Source of the DNA: JAASSS01 sp021767745
GTDB lineage: Bacteria > Pseudomonadota > Gammaproteobacteria > UBA5335
NCBI GenBank assembly: GCA_034189165.1
Contig: JAXHVN010000016.1
Coordinates: forward strand, 1 to 41,118
DNA length: 41,118 bases
Direction of reading: 5' to 3'
Numbering within the stretch: position 1 is the first letter of the stretch; each line of letters starts with the position of its first letter. The notes below the pieces were generated by a model. It searched no databases. It worked only from the letters and a program-made list of their open reading frames with translations, and was not told the origin of the DNA. The translations under genes and the position numbers were made by a program. This document shows, piece by piece, positions 17,537 to 26,723 of the stretch.

Positions 17537-18129
17537 GATTCGGGCGCGTCCGGTTCCAGCAGCGCGCCGGCGTGGCGCATGGCGGTGACGGCCTCCCGAC
17601 CGTCGCGCTCGTCCACCGGGCGGCTGCCCTCGCGGATCAGGTGGGTCTCGAAGCCGGCCTTGAGCGCATCGAGCACCGTGGCCTGCACACAGACATCGAG
17701 CGCCAGCCCGCCGACCCACAGCCGGCGCACGCCGCGCTGATGCAGCGCCGAGGCCAGGCCGGTGCCATCGAAGGCGGAGTAGGCGTCGCGGTCGAAGGCG
17801 GCGCCCTTGCTGATCGGAATCACCCGGGGCGGCAGCGCCACGTCATCGCGGAAGGCGGCGCCAAAGGTGTCCTGCACGCAGTGTCGCGGCCACTGCCCGC
17901 CCTGGTTGATGAAGCTGGCGTGATCGGGTGGATGCCAGTCCCGCGAGGCGTAGACAGGCAGATCGGCCGCGGTCGCGGCTTCGATCCAGTCGTTCAGCAC
18001 CGGCACCACGGTCTCGGCCCGGGCGATCGGCAGCGCGCCGCCCGGAAAGAAATCGTTCTGCAGGTCGATCAACAGCAGAGCGTCGCCGACCTGCAATGGC
18101 GGAATGACGGCATGTTCTGCTTCTCGCAT
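17533..18129 (-). CDS. pncA: Nicotinamidase
   Basis: Hydrolyses nicotinamide to nicotinate, feeding pncB directly downstream. A 198-residue isochorismatase-fold protein with the catalytic triad D22 (LLIDLQNDFFPGG), K108 (ISKGAAFDRD) and C147 (ALDVCVQ). The metal-binding segment is ASRDWHPPDHASF. Many homologues read TDYCV at the cysteine, whereas here it is LDVCV; this looks tolerable, as cysteine and flanking valine are kept. The stop overlaps the pncB start. Confidence 0.94.
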   Translation of the reverse strand: MREAEHAVIPPLQVGDALLLIDLQNDFFPGGALPIARAETVVPVLNDWIEAATAADLPVYASRDWHPPDHASFINQGGQWPRHCVQDTFGAAFRDDVALPPRVIPISKGAAFDRDAYSAFDGTGLASALHQRGVRRLWVGGLALDVCVQATVLDALKAGFETHLIREGSRPVDERDGREAVTAMRHAGALLEPDAPES

Positions 18130-18352
18130 AGCCGAACCCTATCGTTGGCGGATGGCCGATAGCCCATTTCAGCCGTTGCAAGCTTCACCTGCAAGCGCTG
18201 GTGACGCGCAGCGTTTACGAGGCATCCTGCAAACGCGGACATTTTCCATCTCCTGTGGCAGCGCCTTGGTGATCAAGTCGTTACGCTATCGGACGACTAC
18301 GAATAATGCGACAGGCGATGGCCCCCGTCGTTCCTGTGCGTGCGGAGTAGGC

Positions 18353-19537
18353 ATGATGCGACATTTCTTCTGGTTTTCTTCCCTCGTGCTGGCAGCGGCA
18401 CCGATGCTGGCCATGGCGCAGCTGTCCCTGCCGGAGCCGGATCTCGAATCCTTCTGTCGCTATGGCGACGCCTTCGAGCCCGGCGCCGTCACGGACGACT
18501 TCATGTGGGGGGTGACGGCCTCGCACGTGGTCCTGCCGGGCTATGAGCTCTATCCCGACCCGGCCGACGCCGGGCAGTACCCGGGCCTCTACCCGGCGGG
18601 CGAGTTGGTCGGCTTCACCGGGTCGCCGCCGGCGCTGCCGGAGGGTTTCGCCGGCGACTTCACGCGTCTGGCCGCGCAGGGTATCGAGTGGATCCGCGTC
18701 GATTTCGCCTGGGCGCTGATCGAGCCGACGCGCGATGCGCCCTTCGAGTTCGCCTACTTCGACATGATCGTCGCCGAGGCAGAGCGCGCCGGGCTCGGCA
18801 TCATCGCCCAGCTGGGCGCCGGCTATAACGGCACCCGGCCCATCGCCCCGGGCTGGACGGCGGGGCTGGACGTGGCGGCCTACACCACCGAACTGGCGGC
18901 CTACGCCCAGGCCACGGTCGCCCGCTATGCCGAGGCCATCGATTACTGGGCGCTGGAGAACGAGCTGCATCTGGACATCGCCCACGTGCTGGAAGGCTCC
19001 CGGGTGCAGCAGTGGTCGCTGCCGGCGGAGAACCGCATCATCCGCACCCTGAACGCGGCGGTGCGTGAGCAGGACCCGCAGGCCAGCACGATCCTCACGG
19101 CCGTCGCGGTGCCGACCTATCTGAACTACCTGCTGCGGCTGGCACCCCAGATCGATTATGACTTCGTCGGCCTCTACAACTATCCCTCCATCGCCGAGCC
19201 CCGCACCGCCGGCTTCGACGGCAATTTCTGCCTGACCAGCGCGCTCGCGCGGCTGGTCAGCGGCGGCAAGCCGGTGATCCTGCTGGAGACGGGCTTCCGC
19301 TCGGAGGGTGCGCCCGGTGAGGGCCGCACGCTGGAGAACCAGGCGGCGTTCCTGGAATCGGCTGCGCTGGCGGCGATTCGCGCCGGCGCGGTCGGCTTCT
19401 TCTGGTACGAGTATCTCGACAATCCCGGCGAGCCGACCGAGCGGCAGCGTTCCAGCGGACTGGTGGAGGAAGATCGTGCGCCGAAGCCGAGCTGGGCGGC
19501 CTACCGACAGCTGATCGAGCAGTTCGACACGCGCTGA
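18353..19537 (+). CDS. Secreted clan GH-A-like glycosidase
   Basis: A 394-residue protein with a signal peptide ending near AMA-QLS (residues 1-22). The rest looks like a TIM-barrel glycoside hydrolase of clan GH-A: the sequence WIRVDFAWALIEP on an early strand, the acid/base motif N203-E204 in YWALENELH, and the probable nucleophile E312 in VILLETGF. A third landmark is GFFWYEYLD near the C-terminus. I cannot assign a GH family or sugar. The ATG at 18353 has a GGAG site, with a second ATG directly after. The 223-bp upstream region has an AATAAT at 18302 as a weak -10 candidate only. ureE starts 41 bp downstream. Confidence 0.75.
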   Translation: MMRHFFWFSSLVLAAAPMLAMAQLSLPEPDLESFCRYGDAFEPGAVTDDFMWGVTASHVVLPGYELYPDPADAGQYPGLYPAGELVGFTGSPPALPEGFAGDFTRLAAQGIEWIRVDFAWALIEPTRDAPFEFAYFDMIVAEAERAGLGIIAQLGAGYNGTRPIAPGWTAGLDVAAYTTELAAYAQATVARYAEAIDYWALENELHLDIAHVLEGSRVQQWSLPAENRIIRTLNAAVREQDPQASTILTAVAVPTYLNYLLRLAPQIDYDFVGLYNYPSIAEPRTAGFDGNFCLTSALARLVSGGKPVILLETGFRSEGAPGEGRTLENQAAFLESAALAAIRAGAVGFFWYEYLDNPGEPTERQRSSGLVEEDRAPKPSWAAYRQLIEQFDTR

Positions 19538-19578
19538 GGCGGGCTATCATCGGTCGCCTCCGATTGCCGGGAGGCGAC

Positions 19579-20046
19579 ATGCTCCGTTTCGACCGTCTGC
19601 TGCCGACGCCGCCCATACCGCCGGCCGCCACGCTGACCCTGCCCTTCGCCGCGCGCCAGCGCAGCCGCCAGCGCGTGCGGCTCGATGACGGGCGCGAAGC
19701 CGCGTTGCTGCTGCCACGCGGCACGGTCCTGCGCGACGGCGACCTGCTCGGCGGCCAACAGGCGCCGCCAGTGCAGGTCCGGGCGGCGGACGAGGCCGTG
19801 AGCACCGCCCGTGCCGGCTCGCCCGTGCTGCTCGCGCGTGGCGCCTATCATCTCGGCAACCGCCATGTCGCGCTGCAGGTGGGCGATGGCTGGCTGCGCT
19901 ATGGCCACGATCACGTGCTGGACGGGATGCTGGTTGGCCTTGGCCTGACGGTGTGCTGCGAGCAGGCGCCATTCGAGCCGGAGGCCGGCGCTTACGGTGC
20001 CGGTGCCCACCACACGCATCACGTCGCCGATGTCGACGGCGCCTGA
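19579..20046 (+). CDS. ureE: Urease accessory protein UreE
   Basis: Nickel-binding metallochaperone that delivers Ni2+ to the UreFG-urease complex. It has 155 residues. The N-terminal domain has RSRQRVRLDDGREAALLLPRGTVLRDGD; the nickel-binding domain has the conserved YHLGNRHVALQ, WLRYGHDHVLDGML and CCEQAPFEPEAGAYG stretch. The tail is short and modestly His-rich (AHHTHHVAD). The ATG is preceded by GGGAGG. It overlaps ureF by 17 bp. Confidence 0.95.
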   Translation: MLRFDRLLPTPPIPPAATLTLPFAARQRSRQRVRLDDGREAALLLPRGTVLRDGDLLGGQQAPPVQVRAADEAVSTARAGSPVLLARGAYHLGNRHVALQVGDGWLRYGHDHVLDGMLVGLGLTVCCEQAPFEPEAGAYGAGAHHTHHVADVDGA

Positions 20047-20731
20047 GGCAGCCGCTCCCGACACCGCATCGGTCGATCTGCGCCTGCTGCGGCTGCTGCA
20101 GCTGGCGAGCCCGGCGCTGCCCGTCGGCGCCTACGCCTATTCGCACGGGCTCGAACAGGTGGTTGCCGCCGGCCGGGTGCACGATGCGGCCAGCTGTCGG
20201 CACTGGCTCGACGGGCTGCTGCGGCGCGGCATCGGCCGGCTGGACCTGCCCGTGCTGCACCGCCTGCAGGCCGCGCTGGCCGCCGATAAGCCGGCGGCCG
20301 CCCGGGCGTGGGATCACTGGCTCCTGGCGGCGCGGGAAAGTGCCGAGCTGCAGGCGGAGGATCGCGCGCTCGGCGGCGCGCTGCGCCGGCTGCTGCCGAC
20401 GCTCGAGGTGCCCGTCGAGCTCCTGCCGGCCGCGCCGAGCCAGGCATTCGCGCTGGCGGTCGCCGGGCAGCACTTCGGCATCGCGCCGCATCGGCTCTGT
20501 CTCGCCTACGCCTGGAGCTGGCTGGAAAATCAGGTGCAGGCGGCGGTCAAGCTGGTGCCGCTGGGACAGAGCCAGGGTCAGCGCCTGCTCTTCGAGCTGG
20601 CCGGCACGCTGCCGGCGCTGGCGCGCGCGGCCGCGGCGTGTGCGGATGCGGACATCGGCGGCGGGGTGCCGGCGCTGGCGCTGGCGAGCGCCCGGCACGA
20701 GACGCAGTATGTGCGGCTGTTCCGCTCCTGA
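20030..20731 (+). CDS. ureF: Urease accessory protein UreF
   Basis: Part of the UreD-F-G activation complex; UreF acts on UreG GTPase and controls fidelity of nickel insertion. All-helical, 233 residues from the ATG at 20030. A GTG at 19997 is in frame but lies further inside ureE. Landmarks are LLQLASPALPVGAYAYSHGLEQVV at the N-terminus and YAWSWLENQVQAAVKLVPLGQSQGQRLL in the C-terminal half. ureG begins 22 bp later. No ureD is adjacent. Confidence 0.95.
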   Translation: MSTAPEAAAPDTASVDLRLLRLLQLASPALPVGAYAYSHGLEQVVAAGRVHDAASCRHWLDGLLRRGIGRLDLPVLHRLQAALAADKPAAARAWDHWLLAARESAELQAEDRALGGALRRLLPTLEVPVELLPAAPSQAFALAVAGQHFGIAPHRLCLAYAWSWLENQVQAAVKLVPLGQSQGQRLLFELAGTLPALARAAAACADADIGGGVPALALASARHETQYVRLFRS

Positions 20732-20753
20732 ACATCAGCCGGAGAGATCAAGG

Positions 20754-21371
<618 letters not shown>

Positions 21372-21384
21372 GGCGGCCGCTATC

Positions 21385-21399
21385 GCACCATCCTGGTGC
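21385..21399 (+). promoter_or_regulatory. NtrC-type enhancer palindrome
   Basis: GCACCATCCTGGTGC is a perfect inverted repeat that matches the NtrC site form GCACCA-N3-TGGTGC as in glnA enhancers. Its centre is about 108 bp before the start site predicted from the sigma-54 promoter downstream, which is a usual enhancer distance. It could also form a small RNA hairpin after ureG, but no T-tract follows. Confidence 0.72.
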
Positions 21400-21473
21400 G
21401 CCAGGCGGCACGAACGGGCGCCGCGGGTGGCGCAGATGCGGGTTTCATGACCATTCGGTAACACGTGGCGGGC

Positions 21474-21489
21474 TGGCACGGCCCTTGTA
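21474..21489 (+). promoter_or_regulatory. Sigma-54 (RpoN) promoter, -24/-12
   Basis: TGGCACGGCCCTTGTA matches the consensus TGGCACG-N4-TTGCA at all but one position (the -12 GC is GT). The GG and the -12 G keep exact spacing. Start of transcription should be near 21500, about 50 bases before the porin ATG. With the NtrC palindrome upstream it predicts nitrogen-limited expression of the porin and urt genes. Confidence 0.75.
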
Positions 21490-21550
21490 AGCATGGCTGG
21501 CGATCGGTGCGATACCCCCCGTCGTGCCGGCTGTGCATAAGGAACGTGCC

Positions 21551-22630
21551 ATGCAACGCCCTCTGCTGCGCCGCCCGCTGGCGGCCGCTCTGTTCACCTG
21601 TCTGCTGCCCGGCGCCACCCAGGCCGCTGCCGTGATCGTGATCGACGATGACAGCGAGATCAGCGTCGGCGCCGGCATCCGCACGAGCTTTCGCAGCGAA
21701 GAGGCCGAGGTGTTCGATCAGGCGGGCTTCTCCGCCACCGAGCAGAGCGATGATTTCGACGTCGACAACATCCGGCTGTACGTCAACGGTCAGGTGACCG
21801 AGGACATCTTCCTCACCTTCAATACCGATCGCGGCCCGGACGATGACGTCGACGTGCTCGATGCCATCGTGCGCTTCGAGTTCTCCGACTATCTGAATTT
21901 CTGGGGCGGGCGTTTTCTGCCGCCGTCGGATCGTTCCAATCTCTCCGGGCCGTTCTACATCAATGCCTGGGACTTCCCGGCGGTGCAGGCGTATCCGTTC
22001 ATCATCGCCGGGCGCGACGAGGGCGCCGCCTACTGGGGCCAGTGGGAAGGCGGACGGGTGAAGTGGCAGGTCGGTGCCTTCGACGGCCCCGAACCCGAGG
22101 ATGCCCTGGAGGGCGACGACAACGACGATCTGCTCTACGCCGGCCGGCTGACCTTCAACTTCCTCGATCCCATCCCGGGCTACTACAACGCGAGCACCTA
22201 CTTCGGCGAGGCGGACGTGCTGGCGCTGGGTCTGGTGGCGCAGCAGCAGGGCGACGATGCCGCCTACAGCGTGGATCTGCTGGCCGAACGCTACTTCGAT
22301 GGCATCGGCACGCTCACCTTCGAGGGGGCCTACTACGACTATGACGGGCTGGGCTTCGACGGCACCGAGCAGCAGGCGCTGGAGGGCGACGGCTACTTTC
22401 TGCTCGCCAGCTACCTGTTCCCCGAGCCGCTTGGCTGGGGCCGCCTGCAGCCGAACGTGCGCTACCAGGAAGGCACGTTCTTCGACGTCGACGGCGAGCG
22501 CTGGGACGTGAGTCTGAATTACATCATCGACGGCCACGACGCGAAACTCGCGCTGGTCTGGTTCGATACCGACGATCTTGGCGGGGTCAGTGCCGACGGC
22601 CTGATCCTGGGCGTGCAACTGCAGATCTGA
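21551..22630 (+). CDS. Outer-membrane porin linked to urea/amide uptake
   Basis: A 359-residue protein with a signal peptide (about 1-26, ending TQA-AAV) and a body rich in aromatic and acidic alternating strands, ending in a beta-strand VSADGLILGVQLQI, as expected of a beta-barrel. It resembles the phosphate-selective OprO/P-type and short-chain amide (FmdC-like) porins. It lies behind the sigma-54 promoter and 37 bp before urtA, so it probably passes urea or short amides across the outer membrane. A GTG at 21524 is possible, but the ATG at 21551 has AAGGAAC and starts the signal peptide properly. Confidence 0.83.
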   Translation: MQRPLLRRPLAAALFTCLLPGATQAAAVIVIDDDSEISVGAGIRTSFRSEEAEVFDQAGFSATEQSDDFDVDNIRLYVNGQVTEDIFLTFNTDRGPDDDVDVLDAIVRFEFSDYLNFWGGRFLPPSDRSNLSGPFYINAWDFPAVQAYPFIIAGRDEGAAYWGQWEGGRVKWQVGAFDGPEPEDALEGDDNDDLLYAGRLTFNFLDPIPGYYNASTYFGEADVLALGLVAQQQGDDAAYSVDLLAERYFDGIGTLTFEGAYYDYDGLGFDGTEQQALEGDGYFLLASYLFPEPLGWGRLQPNVRYQEGTFFDVDGERWDVSLNYIIDGHDAKLALVWFDTDDLGGVSADGLILGVQLQI

Positions 22631-22667
22631 TCCGGCCACGAGGCCAGTTTCACCCGATGGAGATGAC

Positions 22668-23960
22668 ATGAAGTCGATGTTCCGCCGCGCCGCCCTGGTG
22701 GTCGGCCTGCCGCTGGCGCTGCTCACCGTTCCGGTGGCGGCCGCCGAGCCGCCGATCAAGGTCGGCGTGCTGCATTCGCTGTCCGGCACCATGGCCATCA
22801 GCGAGACTACGCTGAAGGACACGGTGCTGATGCTGATCGAGCAGCAGAACGCCAAGGGGGGCCTGCTTGGCCGCCAGCTCGAACCGGTGGTGGTCGACCC
22901 GGCTTCGGACTGGCCGATGTTCGCCGAGCGCGCCCGCCAGCTGCTGAGCCAGGACAAGGTGGACGTCGTGTTCGGCTGTTGGACGTCAGTCTCGCGCAAG
23001 TCGGTGCTGCCGGTGTTCGAGGAGCTCAACGGCATCCTGTTCTATCCGGTGCAGTACGAGGGCGAGGAGTCCTCCCGCAACGTGTTCTACACCGGCGCGG
23101 CGCCGAATCAGCAGGCGATTCCGGCGGTGGACTATCTGCGTGACGAGCTGGGGGTGGAACGTTGGATGCTGGTCGGTACCGACTATGTCTATCCGCGCAC
23201 CACCAACAAGATCCTGCAGGCGTACCTGAAGTCGAACGGCGTGGCCGAGGGGGATGTGCGCGAGGTCTATACGCCGTTCGGCCACAGCGACTGGCAGAGC
23301 ATCGTCGCTGACATCAAGCGCTTTGCCGCGGCCGGCAAGAAGACCGGCGTGATCTCCACGGTCAACGGCGATGCCAACGTGCCTTTCTACAAGGAACTGA
23401 GCAACCAGGGCATCGCGCCGGAGGACATCCCGGTCATCGCCTTCTCGGTCGGCGAAGAGGAACTCTCGGGGCTGGATGCCGAGCCGCTGGTGGGACATCT
23501 GGCGGCGTGGAACTACTTCATGTCCGTCGATACGCCGCGCAACGATGAATTCGTCGAGAGCTGGCTCGACTACATCGATGACGACGCGCGGGTCACCAAC
23601 GACCCGATGGAGGCTCACTACATCGGCTTCAACATGTGGGCCCAGGCGGTCGAGAAAGCCGGCACGACCGAGACCGACGCGGTGATCGATGCGCTCGTCG
23701 GCGTGGCGGTGCCGAACCTGACCGGCGGCTACAGCGCGATGATGCCGAACCACCACATCACCAAGCCGGTGCTGATCGGCGAAATCCAGGACGATGGCCA
23801 GTTCCAGGTGGTCTGGCGCACGCCGGGTCTGGTGCTCGGTGATGCCTGGTCGGACTACCTGCCGGAGTCCAAACAGATCATCGCGGATTGGCGCGAGCCG
23901 CTGCGCTGCGGCAACTACAACGTCAAGACCGGCAGCTGCTCGGGTCAAAACGTCGAGTAG
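22668..23960 (+). CDS. urtA: Urea ABC transporter, substrate-binding protein
   Basis: Periplasmic receptor of the urea importer. A 430-residue protein with a signal peptide (about 1-26, ending VAAAEPP). The mature part starts IKVGVLHSLSGTMAISETTLKD and contains VFGCWTSVSRKSVLPVFE, LFYPVQYEGEESSRNVFYTGAAPNQQ and AHYIGFNMWAQAVEKAGTT, all characteristic of UrtA/FmdD. The tail is CGNYNVKTGSCSGQNVE. It is the second gene of the porin-urt unit, and a hairpin follows its stop. Confidence 0.96.
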   Translation: MKSMFRRAALVVGLPLALLTVPVAAAEPPIKVGVLHSLSGTMAISETTLKDTVLMLIEQQNAKGGLLGRQLEPVVVDPASDWPMFAERARQLLSQDKVDVVFGCWTSVSRKSVLPVFEELNGILFYPVQYEGEESSRNVFYTGAAPNQQAIPAVDYLRDELGVERWMLVGTDYVYPRTTNKILQAYLKSNGVAEGDVREVYTPFGHSDWQSIVADIKRFAAAGKKTGVISTVNGDANVPFYKELSNQGIAPEDIPVIAFSVGEEELSGLDAEPLVGHLAAWNYFMSVDTPRNDEFVESWLDYIDDDARVTNDPMEAHYIGFNMWAQAVEKAGTTETDAVIDALVGVAVPNLTGGYSAMMPNHHITKPVLIGEIQDDGQFQVVWRTPGLVLGDAWSDYLPESKQIIADWREPLRCGNYNVKTGSCSGQNVE

Positions 23961-23974
23961 CGATCTGACGAGGC

Positions 23975-24000
23975 CGCGGCGGGCATGATCGCTCGCCGCG
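23975..24000 (+). promoter_or_regulatory. Intercistronic hairpin between urtA and urtB
   Basis: A 10-bp stem (23975-23984 with 23991-24000, one G-U pair) and a six-base loop ATGATC, starting 14 bases after the urtA stop. No T-tract follows, so it is not a simple terminator. Such hairpins after binding-protein genes often stabilise the upstream mRNA or partly attenuate transcription, giving more UrtA than permease. Confidence 0.6.
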
Positions 24001-24022
24001 CCTGACCGCCCTGGAGGTGTCC

Positions 24023-25636
24023 TTGGGTTACAAGTGCATTCGCGTCGCCACGGCGGCCGTCCTGCTGATCCTGCTGATTCTCGGTCCGGCAGCGGCGGTG
24101 GAGCGGCCGTTCGGCGAGATTCTGCAGGCGCTGCCGAGCGCGAGCTACGAGGCCAAGGCGACGCTGATACGCGAACTCGCCGAGACCGGTCATCCCCGTG
24201 CCGTCCCCGTGTTGCGGGCGCTGTCGGAGGGCGACCTGTACGTGCGCAAGGCGGATCAGCGTGTGTTCATCGTGCGCAAGGGCGAGGGCGGCTACGATCT
24301 GGTCGACCCGCTGTCGGGTGAGCCGGCCGGGCAGGCCGGTCGGCGCGACGTCAAGCGCATCGGCATCAACAACACGCTGCGCAACGTGCTGGCGGCGCAG
24401 CTGGCATCGTTGTCGCTGGCGGCGCCGGAGGCGGCCGTGCGGCGCGCGGCCGTGGCGCAGATGCTGGGCGAACTCGATGCGTCGCTCGCGGCGACGCTGC
24501 GGGCGCGCCTTGCGGAGGAGCCGGATCGCGGCGTGCGCGGCATGATCCGGGAGGCACTGGCGCTCGTCGACCTGCAGGCGGCCGATGAGGCCACGCGGCT
24601 GGCGGCGGTGCAGACGCTGCATGGCAGCCTGACCCCCGAGGCGCGGGTCCGGCTAATGGCGCTGGCGGCGGATCCCGAGGCCGGCGAGGCGCTGCGCACG
24701 CAGGCGCGGCAGGCCGTGGCCAGCATCGATCGCTGGCGCAGCTTCTACCGGCTGATGGAAACGGTGTTCTTCGGCCTCAGTGCGGGTTCGGTGCTGCTGT
24801 TGGCAGCCATCGGCCTTGCCATCACCTTCGGCGTGATGGGCGTGATCAACATGGCCCACGGCGAGTTCCTGATGCTCGGCGCCTACACTGCCTACGTGCT
24901 GCAGCAGCTCCTGCCGGGGCAGGTGGGCCTGGCCGTGGTGCTGGCGGTGCCGGCGGCCTTTGCGGTCACGGGCCTGGTCGGGGTGGCCATCGAACGCGGC
25001 CTGATCCGTCACCTCTACGGTCGGCCGCTGGAGACGCTGCTGCTGACCTTCGGCCTCAGCCTGATCCTGCAGCAGGCGGTGCGCACGATCTTCTCGCCGC
25101 TGAACCGCTCGGTCGCCACTCCGGCGTGGATGAGCGGCGCCTGGCAGATCAACCCGGCGCTGGCGCTCACCTACAATCGCCTGGCGATCATCCTGTTCGC
25201 GCTGGCGGTGTTCCTCGCGCTGCTGGCACTGCTGCGCTTCACCCGGCTCGGGCTGCAGGTGCGGGCCGTGTCGCAGGACCGGCAGATGGCGCAGGCGCTC
25301 GGTGTGCGCTCCGAATGGGTGGACGCGCTGACCTTCGGTCTCGGCGCCGGCATCGCCGGCATCGGCGGCGTGGCGCTCTCACAGTTGACCAACGTCGGCC
25401 CCAACCTCGGCCAGGCCTACATCATCGACTCCTTCCTCGTGGTGGTGTTCGGTGGCGTCGGCAACCTCTGGGGCACCTTGGTGGCCGCGCTCACGCTGGG
25501 GCTGGCGAACAAGTTCCTGGAGCCCGCGGCGGGCGCGGTGCTGGCCAAGATCCTGGTGCTGGTGTTCATCATCCTGTTCATCCAGCGCCGGCCGCGGGGC
25601 CTGTTCCCGCAGCGCGGCCGCGCTGCGGAGGCCTAG
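24023..25636 (+). CDS. urtB: Urea ABC transporter, permease UrtB
   Basis: Membrane subunit of the urea importer, of the branched-chain amino acid permease type. About 537 residues. A signal-like hydrophobic start is followed by a roughly 210-residue periplasmic helical region with repeated helices, and then, from about residue 245, the permease domain (GLAITFGVMGVINMAHGEFLMLGAYTAY, LSLILQQAVRTIFSP, LSQLTNVGPNLGQAYIIDSFLVVVFGGVGN). The long extracytoplasmic region is usual for UrtB. Start codon: GGAGG at 24013-24017 overlaps the GTG at 24017, so the TTG at 24023, five bases on, is the better choice. Confidence 0.95.
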   Translation: MGYKCIRVATAAVLLILLILGPAAAVERPFGEILQALPSASYEAKATLIRELAETGHPRAVPVLRALSEGDLYVRKADQRVFIVRKGEGGYDLVDPLSGEPAGQAGRRDVKRIGINNTLRNVLAAQLASLSLAAPEAAVRRAAVAQMLGELDASLAATLRARLAEEPDRGVRGMIREALALVDLQAADEATRLAAVQTLHGSLTPEARVRLMALAADPEAGEALRTQARQAVASIDRWRSFYRLMETVFFGLSAGSVLLLAAIGLAITFGVMGVINMAHGEFLMLGAYTAYVLQQLLPGQVGLAVVLAVPAAFAVTGLVGVAIERGLIRHLYGRPLETLLLTFGLSLILQQAVRTIFSPLNRSVATPAWMSGAWQINPALALTYNRLAIILFALAVFLALLALLRFTRLGLQVRAVSQDRQMAQALGVRSEWVDALTFGLGAGIAGIGGVALSQLTNVGPNLGQAYIIDSFLVVVFGGVGNLWGTLVAALTLGLANKFLEPAAGAVLAKILVLVFIILFIQRRPRGLFPQRGRAAEA

Positions 25637-25637
25637 C

Positions 25638-26723
25638 ATGGGGTTGCTCTGGGCGTCGCTGCGGCGCGACCGTGGCGGGCAGGTTCTGCTGGTCCTGCTG
25701 CTGGCGGCGATAATCCTGGTGCCGCTACTGAACCTCGCGGTACCGGCGGGCGCACCCGGCCATCTGTCCGCCTACACCGTCGCGCTGCTCGGCAAGTACC
25801 TGTGCTTTGCGCTGCTGGCGGTGTCGGTGGATCTGGTGTGGGGCTACTGCGGCATCCTCACGCTGGGCCACGGGGCGTTCTTCGCGCTCGGCGGCTACGC
25901 GATGGGCATGCACCTGATGCGCCAGATCGGCGATCGCGGCGTCTACGGCCATCCGGTGCTGCCCGATTTCATGGTGTTCCTGGACTGGGAGAGCCTGCCG
26001 TGGTTCTGGCACGGCTTCGATCTGTTCCCCTTCGCCATGCTCATGGTGCTGGCGGCGCCGGGCTTGCTGGCGCTGGTGTTCGGCTTCTTCGCCTTCCGCT
26101 CCCGCGTCAACGGCGTGTACCTGTCGATCATCACCCAGGCGCTCACCTTCGCGCTGATGCTCGCCTTCTTCCGCAATGAGATGGGTTTCGGCGGCAACAA
26201 CGGCTTGACCGACTTCAAGGATCTGCTGGGCTTCGATCTGCAGAGCGAGGCGATGCGCGTGTCGCTGTTCGTGGCCTCGGCGCTGGCACTGGCGCTCGGC
26301 TTCCTCGCCTCGCGCTATCTCACGGTCACGCGGTTCGGGCAGGTGCTGAACGCCGTGCGCGATGCCGAGGGTCGCACCCGCTTCCTCGGCTACCGGGTGG
26401 AGAACTATCAGCTGTTCGTGTGGGTGTTCTCCGCCATGCTGGCGGGCGTGGCCGGCGCGCTGTACGTGCCGCAGGTGGGGATCATCAACCCCAACGAATT
26501 CTCGCCGCTGAACTCGATCGAGATGGTCGTCTGGGTCGCGGTCGGCGGGCGGGCGACGCTGTATGGGGCGGCGCTGGGCGCGCTGCTGGTCAACTATGCC
26601 AAGACCTTCCTTACCAGCGCCGCACCGGAGGCCTGGCTGTTCTTTCTCGGCGGCCTGTTCGTGGTGGTGACCCTGTTCCTGCCGCAGGGGCTGGTGGGTC
26701 TGCTGCGCCGGAGCCGCGCATGA
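25638..26723 (+). CDS. urtC: Urea ABC transporter, permease UrtC
   Basis: Second permease subunit, 361 residues. Landmarks are LVWGYCGILTLGHGAFFALGGYAMGMHLMRQI, FGFFAFRSRVNGVYLSIITQALTFALMLAFFRNEMGFGGNNGLTDF and LYVPQVGIINPNEFSPLNSIEMVVWVAVGGRATLYGA, all close to the UrtC pattern. About nine hydrophobic segments. It starts one base after the urtB stop and ends in an ATGA overlap with urtD, so it is translationally coupled on both sides. Confidence 0.96.
   Translation: MGLLWASLRRDRGGQVLLVLLLAAIILVPLLNLAVPAGAPGHLSAYTVALLGKYLCFALLAVSVDLVWGYCGILTLGHGAFFALGGYAMGMHLMRQIGDRGVYGHPVLPDFMVFLDWESLPWFWHGFDLFPFAMLMVLAAPGLLALVFGFFAFRSRVNGVYLSIITQALTFALMLAFFRNEMGFGGNNGLTDFKDLLGFDLQSEAMRVSLFVASALALALGFLASRYLTVTRFGQVLNAVRDAEGRTRFLGYRVENYQLFVWVFSAMLAGVAGALYVPQVGIINPNEFSPLNSIEMVVWVAVGGRATLYGAALGALLVNYAKTFLTSAAPEAWLFFLGGLFVVVTLFLPQGLVGLLRRSRA

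Noticed and set aside
19547..20698. 383-residue minus-strand frame opposite ureE and ureF
   Set aside because: Arginine- and proline-rich shadow; both plus-strand genes are full family members.
21385..21399. The ureG-distal palindrome read as an intrinsic terminator
   Set aside because: No T-run follows; the exact NtrC half-sites and the sigma-54 promoter downstream explain it better.
24023..24650. N-terminal region of UrtB as a separate fused gene
   Set aside because: UrtB proteins commonly have such a long periplasmic region before the permease domain.
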